Assembly: GCA_014529385.2 (NCBI GenBank)
Contig: CM043967.1
Coordinates: 13,323,501 to 13,387,500, forward strand
DNA length: 64,000 nucleotides
From: Adiantum capillus-veneris
Taxonomy: Eukaryota > Streptophyta > Polypodiopsida > Polypodiales > Pteridaceae
Reading direction: 5' to 3'
Shown here: positions 31,562 to 43,440 of the stretch, piece after piece
How the letters are laid out: each line of letters begins with the position of its first letter
Position numbering within the stretch: position 1 is the first letter of the stretch
Position numbers and translations under genes: made by a program
Notes under the pieces: model-generated
What the model saw: only the letters and a program-made list of their open reading frames with translations
What the model was told of the DNA's origin: nothing
Database searches by the model: none

Positions 31562-32440
31562 CTCCTACATCTTTAAATGGTTATGTACATAATTTTCTCT
31601 AGTGCATGTTTTCATTGTTTTAGCCGAGGACATCTAGTGAAGGCATTCAAGGATGAAAAGGTAGAAGTAAAAAAATAAACCTTTGAGTGGGTACCAAGAA
31701 GAAACTCAATTGGAAACCAACATCATTAGAGGAGCGATGCCTGAGAGAAATAACAATTTAATGCCCTTCAAGACGAAGTGAAAACTAGAGGCTTCTTCTT
31801 CGATTCAAAATCCTCTAATAGTGAGGGAGATTTGGTTTTAAGCACGTAGATCCCTATTAAGGAAGATAATACCTCTAACATGGATTTCTTGCAAGATTAC
31901 ATAAGCCTAGACAAAAACACTACGAAGACAACTACTAGCCTCTCTTGAGAATTCAATGGACATTCTAATGACACGAAACGCTAACCTTGCCAAAGAAATA
32001 AATTTTGAGAGAAAAAAGGAGAAATCCATAGATCCTAATAATGTAGCAACAGTCTTCAACACTTTCTCTTAACTAAAAAGGATTGATGTATCATTCCTTA
32101 AGGGTTTTATGCATTAAAAAGTGGCTTAATGACACTAGCTTACTGTTAGATTGTATATGCGTATAGGAGCTCAAGATAGTAAGTGAGCCTTGGAAGAATT
32201 TTTGATGGATTTGTGCATATTTTTATTTGGTAATGTACATGCAAAAGTTGCAACTAATGGTGAAGTTTGAGAGTCTATGCTCTTGATAAGGTCAATAAGG
32301 CAGGGTTTTTCTTTGGCCCCTTTACTTTATCAATTTCCTTAGATGCACTATACAAATCTTTGGGGAAAATAAGGATGTAAGCCTCCAACAAATTACTGAT
32401 GATACCAATTCACGAAAATTATAATTCTTTTACTTAACAC
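31562..32440 (+). pseudogene. Gag-like relic with a degenerate zinc knuckle
   Basis: CFHCFSRGHLVKAF starts at 31,607: the first three ligands of a CX2CX4HX4C knuckle are kept and the last cysteine is changed to phenylalanine. FEWVPRRN follows at about 31,684. The rest is short broken stretches. The knuckle followed by a W-V-P motif recalls plant copia Gag-Pol, but the call is weak. Confidence 0.4.
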
Positions 32441-32472
32441 TTTTGCAATGATTGTATACTTTTTACCAGGAA

Positions 32473-32652
32473 AGTGGATCAATAATCAACCACCACAGAA
32501 TTGGTTACAACATTTCATCTTATGTCATCCCAAGGGTAGTACAAGATGCTTGTCTAGTATTTGTCAAACAAGTGGATCAATAATTAGCCACCACAAACTC
32601 AGTTACAACATTTCATATGGTGTCATCCCAAGGGTAGTACAAGATGCATGCC
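32473..32652 (+). repeat. 98-bp tandem duplication
   Basis: The unit beginning AGTGGATCAATAATCAACC at 32,473 recurs at 32,571 with about ten differences; both contain CATCCCAAGGGTAGTACAAG. Confidence 0.85.
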
Positions 32653-32945
32653 CTAATTATATCAAGGCACACGTATATCAATAATTGTGCAATGATACAA
32701 CACATTTCAATGGCTTATAGTACATCAAGGCACTTGAACTGGATAGAGAGCTAAAAAGGATAGTGTAAATGATGGAGTTTGTCCCATATGTAAATATGGA
32801 GAGGAGTCTATCTCCCATCATTATCTAATAGTAAAATAAAAAACAAATATCATCAAGATTTGGTCTCATTATCATCAAATTGGTCAATTTAATATTTTTA
32901 TCAATAAAATCTCCCAAATTATGAAGATTGAAAGGAGGGCAAGAT

Positions 32946-33125
32946 CTCCCTGATTATCCGCATGTGCGCTGATGATCGAGGGGCTCCTACCAAATTATAG
33001 AAAAAAAAGGGAGCAGAAGCTCCCTGATCATCCGCATGTGCGTGGATGATCGAGAAGATTCAACCAGGTTATAGAAAAAAAGAGGAACAAGAACTCCTTG
33101 ATCATTTGCGTGTGCACAGACGATC
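32946..33125. repeat. 74-bp tandem array with a 26-bp palindrome in each unit
   Basis: Palindromes at 32,952-32,977, 33,026-33,051 and 33,100-33,125 are exactly 74 bp apart. The middle one, GATCATCCGCATG/TGCGTGGATGATC, is almost self-complementary. A weaker copy lies at 33,251-33,275. The units also share CTCC before and an A-run after the palindrome. Confidence 0.85.
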
Positions 33126-33223
33126 AAAAACTCCTATCTCCTCTTTTTTTTTTCATAATTTGGGATTTGAGATGAATCTTTTACCGATTACCATCATGTG
33201 TAGAACAAAAATATTTGCAAGGA

Positions 33224-33242
33224 GGGGGGGGGGGGGGGGGGG
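33224..33242 (+). repeat. G19 homopolymer
   Basis: Nineteen consecutive G in otherwise AT-rich DNA. The length may be affected by sequencing or assembly error. Confidence 0.8.
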
Positions 33243-33275
33243 CGCTCCCTATCATTGGCCTACATGTGGATGATC

Positions 33276-35540
33276 CTACCTCAATTTCTTTAAATTTGGC
33301 GTGTGAATCGAGAATTTTACTAATGGTCATCATGTTGGCAACAAAAAACAAGCTTGGAAAAAAGGTTCTATCCTGTGCAAAAATGCTAAAAACTTGGTGA
33401 AACCTTGGCTTCTAGAGCAGTATGGTCAATGCGTGCATGCAAACGATAAGAAAGCTTTATGTGGTAGTAAGGTTTTCAAGCAGTGCTTTGACTGAAAATT
33501 GCTACAATCGTCGCACTGATAGCAAAAACATCATTCAAAAGCAGTATGATTGTCTGCATGCGTGCTGATAATGAGCGAGCTCATTCTGAGCATTAGACGT
33601 ACGTGTGAAAGTTTCAATATATCACTAAAATTTGCAAACCGTGGAAAGGGGTGGCATGCACTAGCCTAAGCCATCACATTGTTGGCATAAATTTGGCAGG
33701 CTTTGTGCTGACAGGCTCTCTATCCCTCCATCTCTCGGCTCCCTTTTGAGTCTTCAAGTCCCTTGACTATGCAACAAATATAGCCTTAGTGGCTCCATTT
33801 CTCTTTCTCTCTTAACAAACTAGGTCTCCCTCCTCAATTCTTGTTACGGTGGGATAATATGGATTAGGGACTGTTGTAGAAAGCTGTTGTTTTTGTGATT
33901 ATTTGCTCGGTTTGCATGCTAGATATGTTCTTGATAGGCATCATCTCTTGGAAACAATGTATTGGTTGAAATAGATGACACACTAGAGAGTGTACAAGGG
34001 CTTACTGAGAAGTCCTTATTGGTCTCTGTTGGATGAAACTACCCAATTCATCATCCTTTGGAAGGTTTATGTGTGCTTTCTTAGATCTCCTATAGTCTAC
34101 CTCCTTTATTGATTTCAAGTCTCTTGACAATGGCTTGAATACCTTTCTCCATTATGTTATCTCAATATCCCTCGACCAAGGGTTTAGGGTTCAGTACGCC
34201 TTCATGTAGTCCTTCCATTTGTTTCTTGATGTTGCTTATTCACTCTAATTCAAACTATCAACCCACCTTATTTGTGCATTCCCACAAAAGACCCTTGTTG
34301 TTCCCATGTTAGCCCAAAGCTTCCACCCTGGCACAACCCTATTCTTATAACCCTTGTTGGCTCTACTGCTCTACCTTTTCATATTCTACCCCCGTTCAAA
34401 TGCCTTTTCTAACTTGTAGACTACTCCTTTCCTTCTAGACCTAATTTTCCTCTAGCATTTGCACACTTATCCAAACATAATGTTGTCTTTGGGTTGGTTC
34501 TTGGGGTTCTTGTATAAGCCTACTTAGCCACTTAGCTTAGTGATACACTTGGGATGAATGCCAAAAAGACACACTGATCCCCCACTCTCACAAAGCACAA
34601 TTCTTGATAACAACTATCTTTGCTCAATGCTTTGTCTTATACTATGTTGTTGCTCAACAACCCTTGCACCTATAAATGAAAGTTACGTCTTGCATTTTTA
34701 TTTAGTTGGGTTTGCCCTCTAGTGCTCCTCTAATATACATCTACTAAAGGCTTTAAATCCCCATTCAATCTTACCTCACACCTCAACCCTGGCATAGTCC
34801 TATATTTGTAGATTCAAGAGACAAGCTAGATAAGCCTCTTGCTTTTTCTTCTTGTCCTTGGCTCATAGTTTTTCAATGCTTGGCTTTACGGTCATATTTG
34901 GCCCTCTACATGGAAAACCATCGAGTTTCCCACCACGATATTGATATGTCACTTTGACCTTTTGAGTCTCTCCTTTAAGTGAAGAAAGAGACTTGCTTTT
35001 TCATCTTGATATGATGTAAAGGGTGCTCGTCAATATCCACAAGAGTGCCCTTCCAACCATAGACATGTGAACACTTCTTTTGTTGCTCTATTATCCACTA
35101 AGAAGCAGTCAAATATTTTGACTAACATAGAGGGCTCTATTAGACTCTGGCTTCTTCTATTGTGGATTTCTTCCTTTTTTCTTCCTTAAACCTTAACATC
35201 CAATGACTCACCTTGCTTCCATCTTAGCATACTTTGGTTTGCCTCTTGCTAAATGAAGCATAAACTAAGGTTATAGGGTCAATTCCAAAGTTACCATAAC
35301 CTAGCCTAGCCATGTTTGGCTTCATGTATAGCTTTTGAAAACCTCCAAAACCCTCTCCATCTACATCGAGACTACAATACATCTACCTTGCTCAATGGAA
35401 TGGGTAACAATCCACCCATAAACACACATAGGGAGGGTTCTTCTTCTAGTCCTACTACCCCACTCAATGCCACATGCTCTCCTTTCTACCTTGCCCAGTG
35501 AGTTTTTGTCCTTGAAATCCCTCTCGGTGAAGTTTCTCTC
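33276..35540. other. Region without recognised genes
   Basis: Only short frames. From about 33.7 to 35.5 kb the plus strand is pyrimidine-rich. I see no retroelement motif on either strand. It may be very old element sequence or intergenic DNA. Confidence 0.4.
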
Positions 35541-35546
35541 CTAGCC

Positions 35547-36480
35547 GTGCGACAACCTGTCTTTCAATCCCTATGCTTTGGAGCTTTCACACCTTCTGGT
35601 CTACCAAAGAGAATTGTCAGTGACAGGGATGCAAAATTTACCTCAAAGTTCTGGACCTCTCTCTTTCAAGCTATTGGAACACAACTATGTTTTAGCACAG
35701 CATATCATCCTCAAACAGATGGTCAGACAGAAAGAGGAAACCAGATGATTGAAGATATTCTTGGGGCTTATTGTTCGCAAGAATCAAGAAAGTGGATACA
35801 ATATCTCCCTTTGGTAGAATATGCCTACAATTCCTCTGACCATAGAAGCGTAGGCATGTCCCCATTCAAAGCTCTATACAATGAGGAAATTTTAACTCTG
35901 TTAAATTTCTCAAATCTACTATTAAGGTGGAGGCCTCAAATCAAATTCTCAAAGATATGGAAGCCCAAACAAAAGTTATTTGTAAGGGATTATATAATCA
36001 AGTTTCTCAGGACAGACAAAGGAATTATGCGGATAAGAGGAGATCATACCAAACTTCTAAAGAAGGAGATAAGGTATTCCTTCGAGTGAGACCCAAGAAA
36101 CGCAACCTATCTTTGGGAAAATACAAGAAGCTCAGCCTAAGATATTGTGAACCCTATGAGATTGTCAAAGTAGTAACTGGTCAAGCTTACAAGTTAAGGC
36201 TACCGTCTAACCTCAAAATTTAGGATGTCTTCCATGTTATTCTACTAAAACCTTATGTTCCTAACCTTGATCAGCTTTTGGATACCAAGAAAATAGTTGT
36301 TCCAACCCAAGGAGTCCTTGAAATTCAACTTGACTGTGTCCTAGAAACTTGGGAAAGGAAGCTTAGGAATAGAAGAATCACCGAGCACCTAGTCGAGTGG
36401 AAAGACTTCCCTTAGGAAGATGCAACATGGGAAGACAAAACATCTTTTTGCAAAGACTATCCTGACTTATTATTAAGATG
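35547..36480 (+). pseudogene. Chromovirus integrase with chromodomain
   Basis: [19 protein letters not shown] carries the second catalytic aspartate and [15 protein letters not shown] the glutamate; [17 protein letters not shown] follows. After a frameshift near 35,915 the C-terminal domain continues (LSLRYCEPYEIVKVVTGQAY), then the chromodomain: VLETWERKLRNRRITEHLVEW, a TAG at about 36,414, then EDATWED. The chromodomain after integrase defines the chromovirus branch of Ty3. The first aspartate and everything upstream are missing, so the copy is 5' truncated near 35,575. Confidence 0.93.
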
Positions 36481-36511
36481 AGGACATCTCAAATCTTTCA
36501 TGTTGGGGAGC

Positions 36512-37400
36512 ATGTAAGGTCTCCACCACCCTAATAGAGGGGATCTTCATGCAAAATAAGATTATATGGTCACAAATAAAAAGTTTCTATTTTTAGCAAA
36601 TTTTCCACCTTCGATGAGCTATTCATGCAAGTATTAATGTAGGCTTTTCAAAAATGAGATTTTAACTTTTTTATCGGTTTTGTCTAAAAATATCAATTGT
36701 AAGGTGCTTGCAACTATCTAAACACGATCGTATCATCTTAATCTACCCCACCACCCGGTATTTCCATAAAAATAGATGTCTGCTCCAAAAAATACTAAAT
36801 ATAGCAAGTATGTGCATCTGACACTTTAGCTCGTCTTCCTCGAGCTCTTCTTTAAAAAGAAATTTTTAAAATTGAATTCTGATAAGCTAAGCTCACCTAG
36901 TTAATTAGTCCTTATTCTAAAGCTAATAGATTTGATTCGTAATTCTAAGGTATGTATGTGTATGCATGTGCATGGGAATGGGCATGGGCATGTATGTGCA
37001 TCTGTATGGATGTCCATGGATGCTCATAGAATGATTCATAGCCATGGACCCATATGTTTTAGAAAAAATTACTCTAAAAATGGGGTTATATGAGGTGTAG
37101 CACCCAAAGTTGATATGGAAGGCTTAGGGAATGGTTACTTTTGATCTTTTTTTTGGCAAGCAAGTGAGGTTAGGACACCTTACATGTGAGAATAGAAAGA
37201 GGGGGTGCCCTATGAAGCTAGGGGCTAGCTTGGGAAGCAAGGGGCCATCTTAAGCAGGGCCCCAACTTGCTAGAATCTATATAAAGACCCCTTCTCACAT
37301 ATTGCACACACATTGAAGACAAGGAAATTCTGCTGCTTTGGAAATTCATCGGTGAAGCAACTGTGAGACCAATAACTCCTAGGCACCTTATGGTAATGTA
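36512..37400 (+). repeat. 3' LTR of the chromovirus (right end unresolved)
   Basis: TGTAAGGTCTCC at 36,512 follows a short purine run (GGGGAG) just after the pol stop, as expected for a 3' LTR. A TATA box (TATATAA) at 37,278-37,284 marks the promoter. No second copy is present, so the right end cannot be fixed; it may extend to about 38.0 kb. Confidence 0.65.
37278..37284 (+). promoter_or_regulatory. TATA box in chromovirus LTR
   Basis: TCTATATAAAGACC in GC-richer context, about 770 bp into the LTR. Confidence 0.6.
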
Positions 37401-37988
37401 TTTTGCTGCATCAATTCACTTCTACATCTAATTTCTCTTCTCTTTTCGAGGAACTTGCAAAATATTGCTATCATTTGTTATTCTTATTTTTCTATGGCTA
37501 GCTGGGAACAACAAAAATTCTACTTACTATAATTCTATACTATGATTCCTCTATATGCATGCAAGATGGAATCAATTCAAAGCAAGAGTTTTACTTGTGT
37601 AATCAAGGTTGTGTTGCTCTATATGCACTCCTTTGTGTTGGTATACACATGCGTCTTGTTCATTTTCCATTGAAAATTGAGGGGAGGAATTTAAAACGAG
37701 ATACTCAACTACTTATATAGGATGATAGTGTAATTCATAATCTAAACTTTGTGTATGCATCAAGCTTGGTGAGGATACACCATGGTCATCCATGAAAATA
37801 AGATTAGTGTATGAGTAATAGTGTATATTTATCGTAAGTCTATGGCAAGATTAAGCACACTATATGTTTTACGCAATGTGTGACATGACCATAAATTGTA
37901 TATATTAAAATATTTGTATTCACTCACCCTACCTCCATTGCTTTCTTTATACATTAGCTTACTTCTCAAGTCAATTAAGTAATTAGTA

Positions 37989-38177
37989 GTGAGAATGGTA
38001 CCTAAGAGAACTCGTTCTGATGGTTTGGACAATCACAAGGCTGGAACCGGCGGTGATGGAAAAAGCAAAAGGAAGGCCTCTATGAATGAAGAAGTGTCAA
38101 TCATCTCACGAAGCAATGCCATCACTCATGAGAAGGTAGAAAAACTTTTTAGTTATTTAATGTTCATTGCATCATGA
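37989..38177 (+). CDS. Short hypothetical frame
   Basis: An ATG opens MVPKRTRSDGLDNHKAG, a basic, low-complexity peptide of about 60 residues; the ATG in frame is at 37,995. It resembles the start of some Gag proteins in composition only. No support from homology or context beyond lying between two LTRs. Confidence 0.2.
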   Translation: MRMVPKRTRSDGLDNHKAGTGGDGKSKRKASMNEEVSIISRSNAITHEKVEKLFSYLMFIAS

Positions 38178-38179
38178 GT

Positions 38180-39147
38180 AATTTGGAATGAAAATTTACC
38201 CTAAAAATATTGGATCGCTCCCAATTGGAAATTGTTGCAGCTAAACATTGGAACGCCCATTTTGTATCATTTAATTGGACTCAACTGTAAATATTTTTTG
38301 GGACTCAATCGAGTTTCAAGATTATAATATATTGGATATGTTGATCAGTTGAACCTGTGGTAGAAAGTAGGAGGTAATTTTGATGAGTTAGTACCGCCAA
38401 GGTTGAGGTATATAAGCCAATTTTTGTAATTTTAAGGATAACTTTTGAATTAATCATTTTTTGAGCTCCACTAAACGTGCCGTGACTCTGTAGTTTGTGT
38501 GAGAGAGTGAGTGAGGTCTTCTTCTACTCTCTCTCTACGTGCATTACACAAAGCTACATTACAAAGGCACCACCATCACATTAGTAACTGCGAGAGCTAT
38601 GCTTCAACGCCAGGCTTGCACGATTCCGATTTGTCAACAAAGAGCTCTCCCACGAGCTTCAAAGTGAGTTTTCTCTCTGACCGTGTATCCATTTTGTGAT
38701 TGCTATATGTCATTGTGTTCACGACGAGTTAAACTACACTTTAGGCTTAAACACGCCAAGAATCTATGACCTATAATTTATAGCCTATCTTCATACGTGT
38801 TTTTGCATCAAGTGTTTGCAGGTAGTAATTTGGGTTAGAGACTTTATGGTAGTGTCCTCTAGGTGTGTAGAGGTTATGCCTTGAGTTTCATGACGATTCA
38901 ACAATGTTAGGTCACATTTTGGAGAGTGTAGCCATCATAGGAAAGGTAGCGATTGTGCATACATAGTGTGCTTTGAGATGATTTCCCTTGGTAGTGATTG
39001 TCTCAAGAAGGTCAAGTAGGTGATTGACACCCATCTATTTGTTTCCATGCACCTACGAGTCAAGCTCTGTCCTTGGTTGACATCTTGTTTGTTGGCCTAG
39101 TTCTCACTTTGCTAGCAATTGCGAGCAGTGTATCTTCTGGATAACAA
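38180..39147 (+). repeat. 5' LTR of family B (left end unresolved)
   Basis: A TATA box (GGTATATAAGCC, 38,409-38,415) and a primer-binding site right after 39,147 mark this as the 5' LTR. No second copy is in the window, so the left end is an estimate. Confidence 0.6.
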
Positions 39148-39164
39148 TGGAACCGCTATCGGGG
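39148..39164 (+). other. Primer-binding site of family B
   Basis: TGGAACCGCTATCGGGG after ATAACA. It resembles the family A site (TGGCGCCGCTATCAGG) except at three central positions, and has the length and place of a tRNA primer site. Confidence 0.6.
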
Positions 39165-41083
39165 ATGAGAGCCCTACGTAGGTGACCTTAGACTAGTCCT
39201 ATGAGGTGAAAGTTCCTCTGGTTTGCCAGAGTCTTTTTATTATACTTTAGGTAGGATCCGAGAGGTTCTAGGGAGCGGGCTCCTCGCCTGGGTCTTTCAT
39301 GGTTAGTTAGTTTAGTATAGTTGTTTGTGTTTGAGTGGTTGTGGTGTTGCAAAAGTGTTTACTAGTCCGTGTGTGGCAGTAAAGTGTTTTTCCATCCACA
39401 ATTGCAAAACCCCACATGATGGGTAGGAGTAGTTGTAAGTAGGACATGTGGTTGTGATCTAGAGCTATTCATCGTGTTATTTGCTTGTATGCTTGTTTGC
39501 ATTTGTGATCTCTGAAAAGTTGATTTTTAGGGTTTCAATAGACAATTGTGCATGGTTAGATGATGCTGGGCACAAAAGAATACGTATACAAGTGATCTAT
39601 TTGTGAAAACTGCAATTTTGTATTAGCAGACATCATACGTGTATGATGTCTTAGGCCTAGCACGAGACCAAATTTTCCAAAATAGACTGCACCAGAGTGT
39701 TCTAAAGGGATGTTTTACCCTAAGTACACCTTGAGACTGAAGTTTTGACCAACATTCGGTCCCCAAGAGACAAAAGTTAAGTGTGAAAAAAAAGGAAACT
39801 TGTGATTCAGTGCATATTTTTCATACAAAATTGGTAAAAGTGCTTGGGAATCAGTACTGAAGACTTGTGGATGCTTGTGCATGAGTTATGGATAAAACTC
39901 ACCAATAGACATCATACACATATAATGTCTTAAGGGTAGATTTGGCAATCAAACTAAACTTTTGACTTGATACCCATAGTTTGCATATTGTGTAGGGCAT
40001 ATACACCAAGTCTCATCTCATTTGTTGAGAGAGTTTTACTCTTTCCAAGAATCTCCTTGGTAAAAAGTTGCGATATTGTGCAATTTGGATATCCATATTT
40101 GATTGTGCGCACATGTGCATGTTGTACACATGAAAGGGCACTTGGGAAAGAAGCAGAACTTCATTTGACCAATTAGACATCATACACAAATGATATTTGA
40201 GGGGCCTGATTTTGTTCAAAAGACACATTTTGGTACGCCATTGTAATTAAGAGTAGTTATGAAGTAAATTGGCCAAATCCCATTAGATTATGAAGCAATT
40301 TAAGGCTTGTAGAGACCAAGAGATGGATTTGAGCAAAGTGAATGCTTGATTTGACCATATCTAGCACAAAAGGTGTTGAAATTGCATTTTGAAATTTGTT
40401 CTGAGTTTCTTATGTGGTGAAGGACCTCTAGAGTCGGAGTTTTTCATTTTGGGCCAGATAGACATCATATGTGTATGATGTCTAAGGGACATTTTTAGAG
40501 ATCAGAACTGACAACAGAGCTCATGAGAGTGCTTAACACCCCAAAGCAAGCTCAAGGACCAAGTTTCACCCTATTTGGATCATTTTTGGCTTAGTTAACC
40601 TCTTGGAGAAGCTGACAGTGACCAAGGCCTACATAGAAGCAATTGCAATTGACCTATCTACAGGGGTTAGAACTTCAAAGTAGGCCTAGAGTTGAACAAA
40701 GCACATCAAGGAGAGTGCATGATTCAAGTTTGAGACAATTTTGAGAATTTAGACATCATACACATATGATGTCTATAGGCCAGTTTAGTGCTCATATTGA
40801 GAATTTGTTGGTCCAGAAGTCTTCCCTGTGATCCTAGCATTCCATCTATCTTATCATACCAAGGCAGTGATACTGACACCTCTTCTGAAGGATCATATTA
40901 GTGGATGGCTAACCAACAAGTTGGAGGTTTCTAGTAGCAAGGGACCATGGGGGTAGCACCTCTCAAAAACCCTTACACATGCCAAAATACACTGTAATTT
41001 TTCTTAAAGGAACCAATGACCATGGGGCCTTTATGTATGCTGATGTTTGAGGACATCGATGCATTTGTATTGAAGAATGACCA
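39165..41083 (+). other. Leader of family B
   Basis: About 1.9 kb of noncoding DNA between primer-binding site and gag, the same length as the family A leader. It contains five copies of one palindrome (listed separately). Confidence 0.7.
39628..40774. repeat. Five regularly spaced 24-bp palindromes in the family B leader
   Basis: Copies at 39,628-39,651, 39,907-39,930, 40,175-40,198, 40,460-40,483 and 40,751-40,774. Consensus arms AGACATCATA and TATGATGTCT around a 4-bp centre (CGTG, CACA, TGTG). Start-to-start spacing is 279, 268, 285 and 291 bp. Four of the five keep nearly complete arms although the DNA between copies shows little similarity. Confidence 0.93.
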
Positions 41084-43082
41084 ATGAGAGGATTAGTGGT
41101 AATCATGGTAACCAACGATGGTGATAGGCTTTGCGATAAGGAGGGAAATCACTATCTCATTGTCAAAGACCCAGAAAATTACAATCAATATGGAGACAAC
41201 ATAGCAAAAAGGAAGATGGTTATGGAGATTCATGAAATACCTCCTAAACTCACTCTTTCTGGAGCTTGCTACATTCATGACAAGAGAGTGGAGAGAATGG
41301 CAGTGATTTAGGAAAATATTGGGGTTTATAAGCACGAGGAGGGAAGAGTCACCTCTTACATCAGTGCATGGAGCCCCATGTGAATGAGTTAAGCATAGAC
41401 AAGGTCTTGTACTTGTTTTCATATGATTTGATCACGAAAAGCCTTTTTTTTAATATATAAGTATGGACAAGAAAACGAGCCAATTCACCCAGACAATGTA
41501 GGGAAAGTGACGATAACAAAAGAACTGATGGCACAAGATTCAATAGGGAAGCAAAAGCCCATAGAAACCCCAAGCAAGTCTACAAATCCCTTCTCAAATG
41601 ATTATGACACCACAACTCAATCAAATAAACAACCATTGCCCAACCCTTAGAACTCACAAGCATCACCACTATCATTTCAAACATGGCTCAAATAGTTTGC
41701 AACACCAGACCTGAACCAAAACATCGTGGATATCAGGGCATGTCAGGGCTAGAAGCACCACCAAAACCACCACTCCATTAGCAATACCACAGTGAGAGTA
41801 GAGAAAGAATGCTAAATCCGATCAGGACTAAAACACCACATCGAGTATGAGACGAGAAGAAAGGAGCCAAGCAGAGGAACGAACACTTGCTAGACCAATC
41901 ATGAATTATGGATTAGTAGCACCCCGAGGGGAGGAACATGTACAATACCCTAGGCCAGAAAGGGCTCATAGAGGAGGAATAAAGGATCCTATGTTTAGAA
42001 TAATAGATCATCAAAGGATTAGACCTTCTCAAGTTCAAAATGGGTTAACAAGAAATATTCTGGATATAGGGATCCAAGAGATCATGTGACAACCTTTGTG
42101 CGTGTTTTTAAGGCTGAGGAAGTACTGAACTTTCCCACACAACTTGCAGGATTGGGTTAACTTGAGAGGAGAATGCCACCACCTAATTTGACTCTATTAA
42201 ACATAGATATTTTGAGTCAATGGAGGAGGTATTTGATGATTTTATCGAGGAATCTCTCGAAGAGGAATAGCTCATAATACGGTCTCACAAATCCATAAGC
42301 TCAAGCAAAAATAAGGAGAAACCGTTAGAAAAGTAGCCTTAAAGTTGAAATGCTATGTAAAATCCTGCCATGTGGAAGAGTTACCAACTCAATCCTGACT
42401 CATCTTGATATTTATCCAAGGACTGAGAAATGCAGACCTTCAAAAGGATTTGTATATGAAGAAGAGCTCAACTCTAAATGAGTTGACCAAGGGGGCTCTA
42501 TACCTAGTGGACAATTGTGTTGTCTACAAGGAAGGTGACTACAAAGACTTAACTGATGACTCATCATCATAGCAAAGTGGAGCTAAGTCTAGAAATTCAG
42601 CACCAAAGAGTGAAGCAGTTGTAAATCAAGAGAGACTAGTTGAGGAAGTGCTCAAAAGGATAAGCATGTTTGCTAAGCCACAGGCTAAGCAACCTAAGTG
42701 GTGTGCCATTGAGAAGAAATGGATGAATCATGCTACGAAAGAGTTTACTATAACAAGGGATATGTGAGAGAGCAACAATATGCCCCACTAGCCCAAGTAG
42801 CACCTCCTCAGGTACCACCAATGCCTACGTATACAGTAGGAAATTTTCCAGGTCAGTAGGGGTTGAACAGCCATAGCCAGTTTTGGGGCAACAGCCACCT
42901 CTTCCAAGAACGAGACTGGTGGACATTAGGTATGCGCCCACTATAGAGGAATCAAAGGAACAAGCCTTAGTGCCTGTGCCTGTGTATTATGAAGAGCCAA
43001 GTGAATACGGGGGCTAGTTCAACATACTATCCACCCGAAGAGCCAGAAGCACCAAAACCTTGGAGCATGATTGGTAATGTTG
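41084..43082 (+). pseudogene. Gag of family B
   Basis: Broken frames: 41,084-41,311, 41,847-42,089 and about 42,270-42,830. 41,100-41,200 (DKEGNHYLIVKD) parallels DKNGTQYLQVEN of family A Gag. HNTVSQIHKLKQK (about 42,275) and GLRNADLQKDLYMKKSSTL (about 42,425) parallel HNTVAQIYSFKHKQ and GLLNKELHAILYNKKHMT, the capsid-like core of family A. The end is proline-rich (VAPPQVPPMPTYT). It is cut at about 43,082 by a junction with the opposite-strand family A copy. Confidence 0.8.
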
Positions 43083-43440
43083 GACTTGCTTCAAGTACAT
43101 GTAATTGTTTCCCTGATCCTGAATGAGTTGTACTTGTCTCATGAAAGGTCTTGCCAAGATGATTTCATAATTGAGTTCCTTTCCAAAGTCCACTATTGCA
43201 AAAGTATGTTGATAATCAATTCCACAGGAATTAGCTATCACTTTTGAAGCAGTCCTAAGGGTCTTTCGATGTGTCCATCAACCAATTGAAATTTCATTCG
43301 AGTTTGTCTAATGGCTGGTTTTCCCCATGATTACCATACTGCTTTCATGGCTATGGCTATGCCTACCCCACTATCCTGTATCGCCATGGTTTCTATATTA
43401 TTATATCTCACTGGAGGGGTTCTGTTTCCTTCTAGGGTTA
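43083..43440 (-). pseudogene. Family A first retropepsin, truncated
   Basis: Contains the flap and C-terminal part (SCGIDYQHTFAIVDFGKELNY, IILARPFMRQV) and, upstream, sequence matching the active-site region of 19.93 kb (TIQDSGVGIAIAM reading near 43,370). The match to the plus copy ends at GAAGCAAGT, about 43,083. Confidence 0.85.

Noticed and set aside
39628-40774. CRISPR array
   Set aside because: Repeats are evenly spaced but about 280 bp apart, palindromic, and in plant nuclear retroelement DNA; spacers are far too long.
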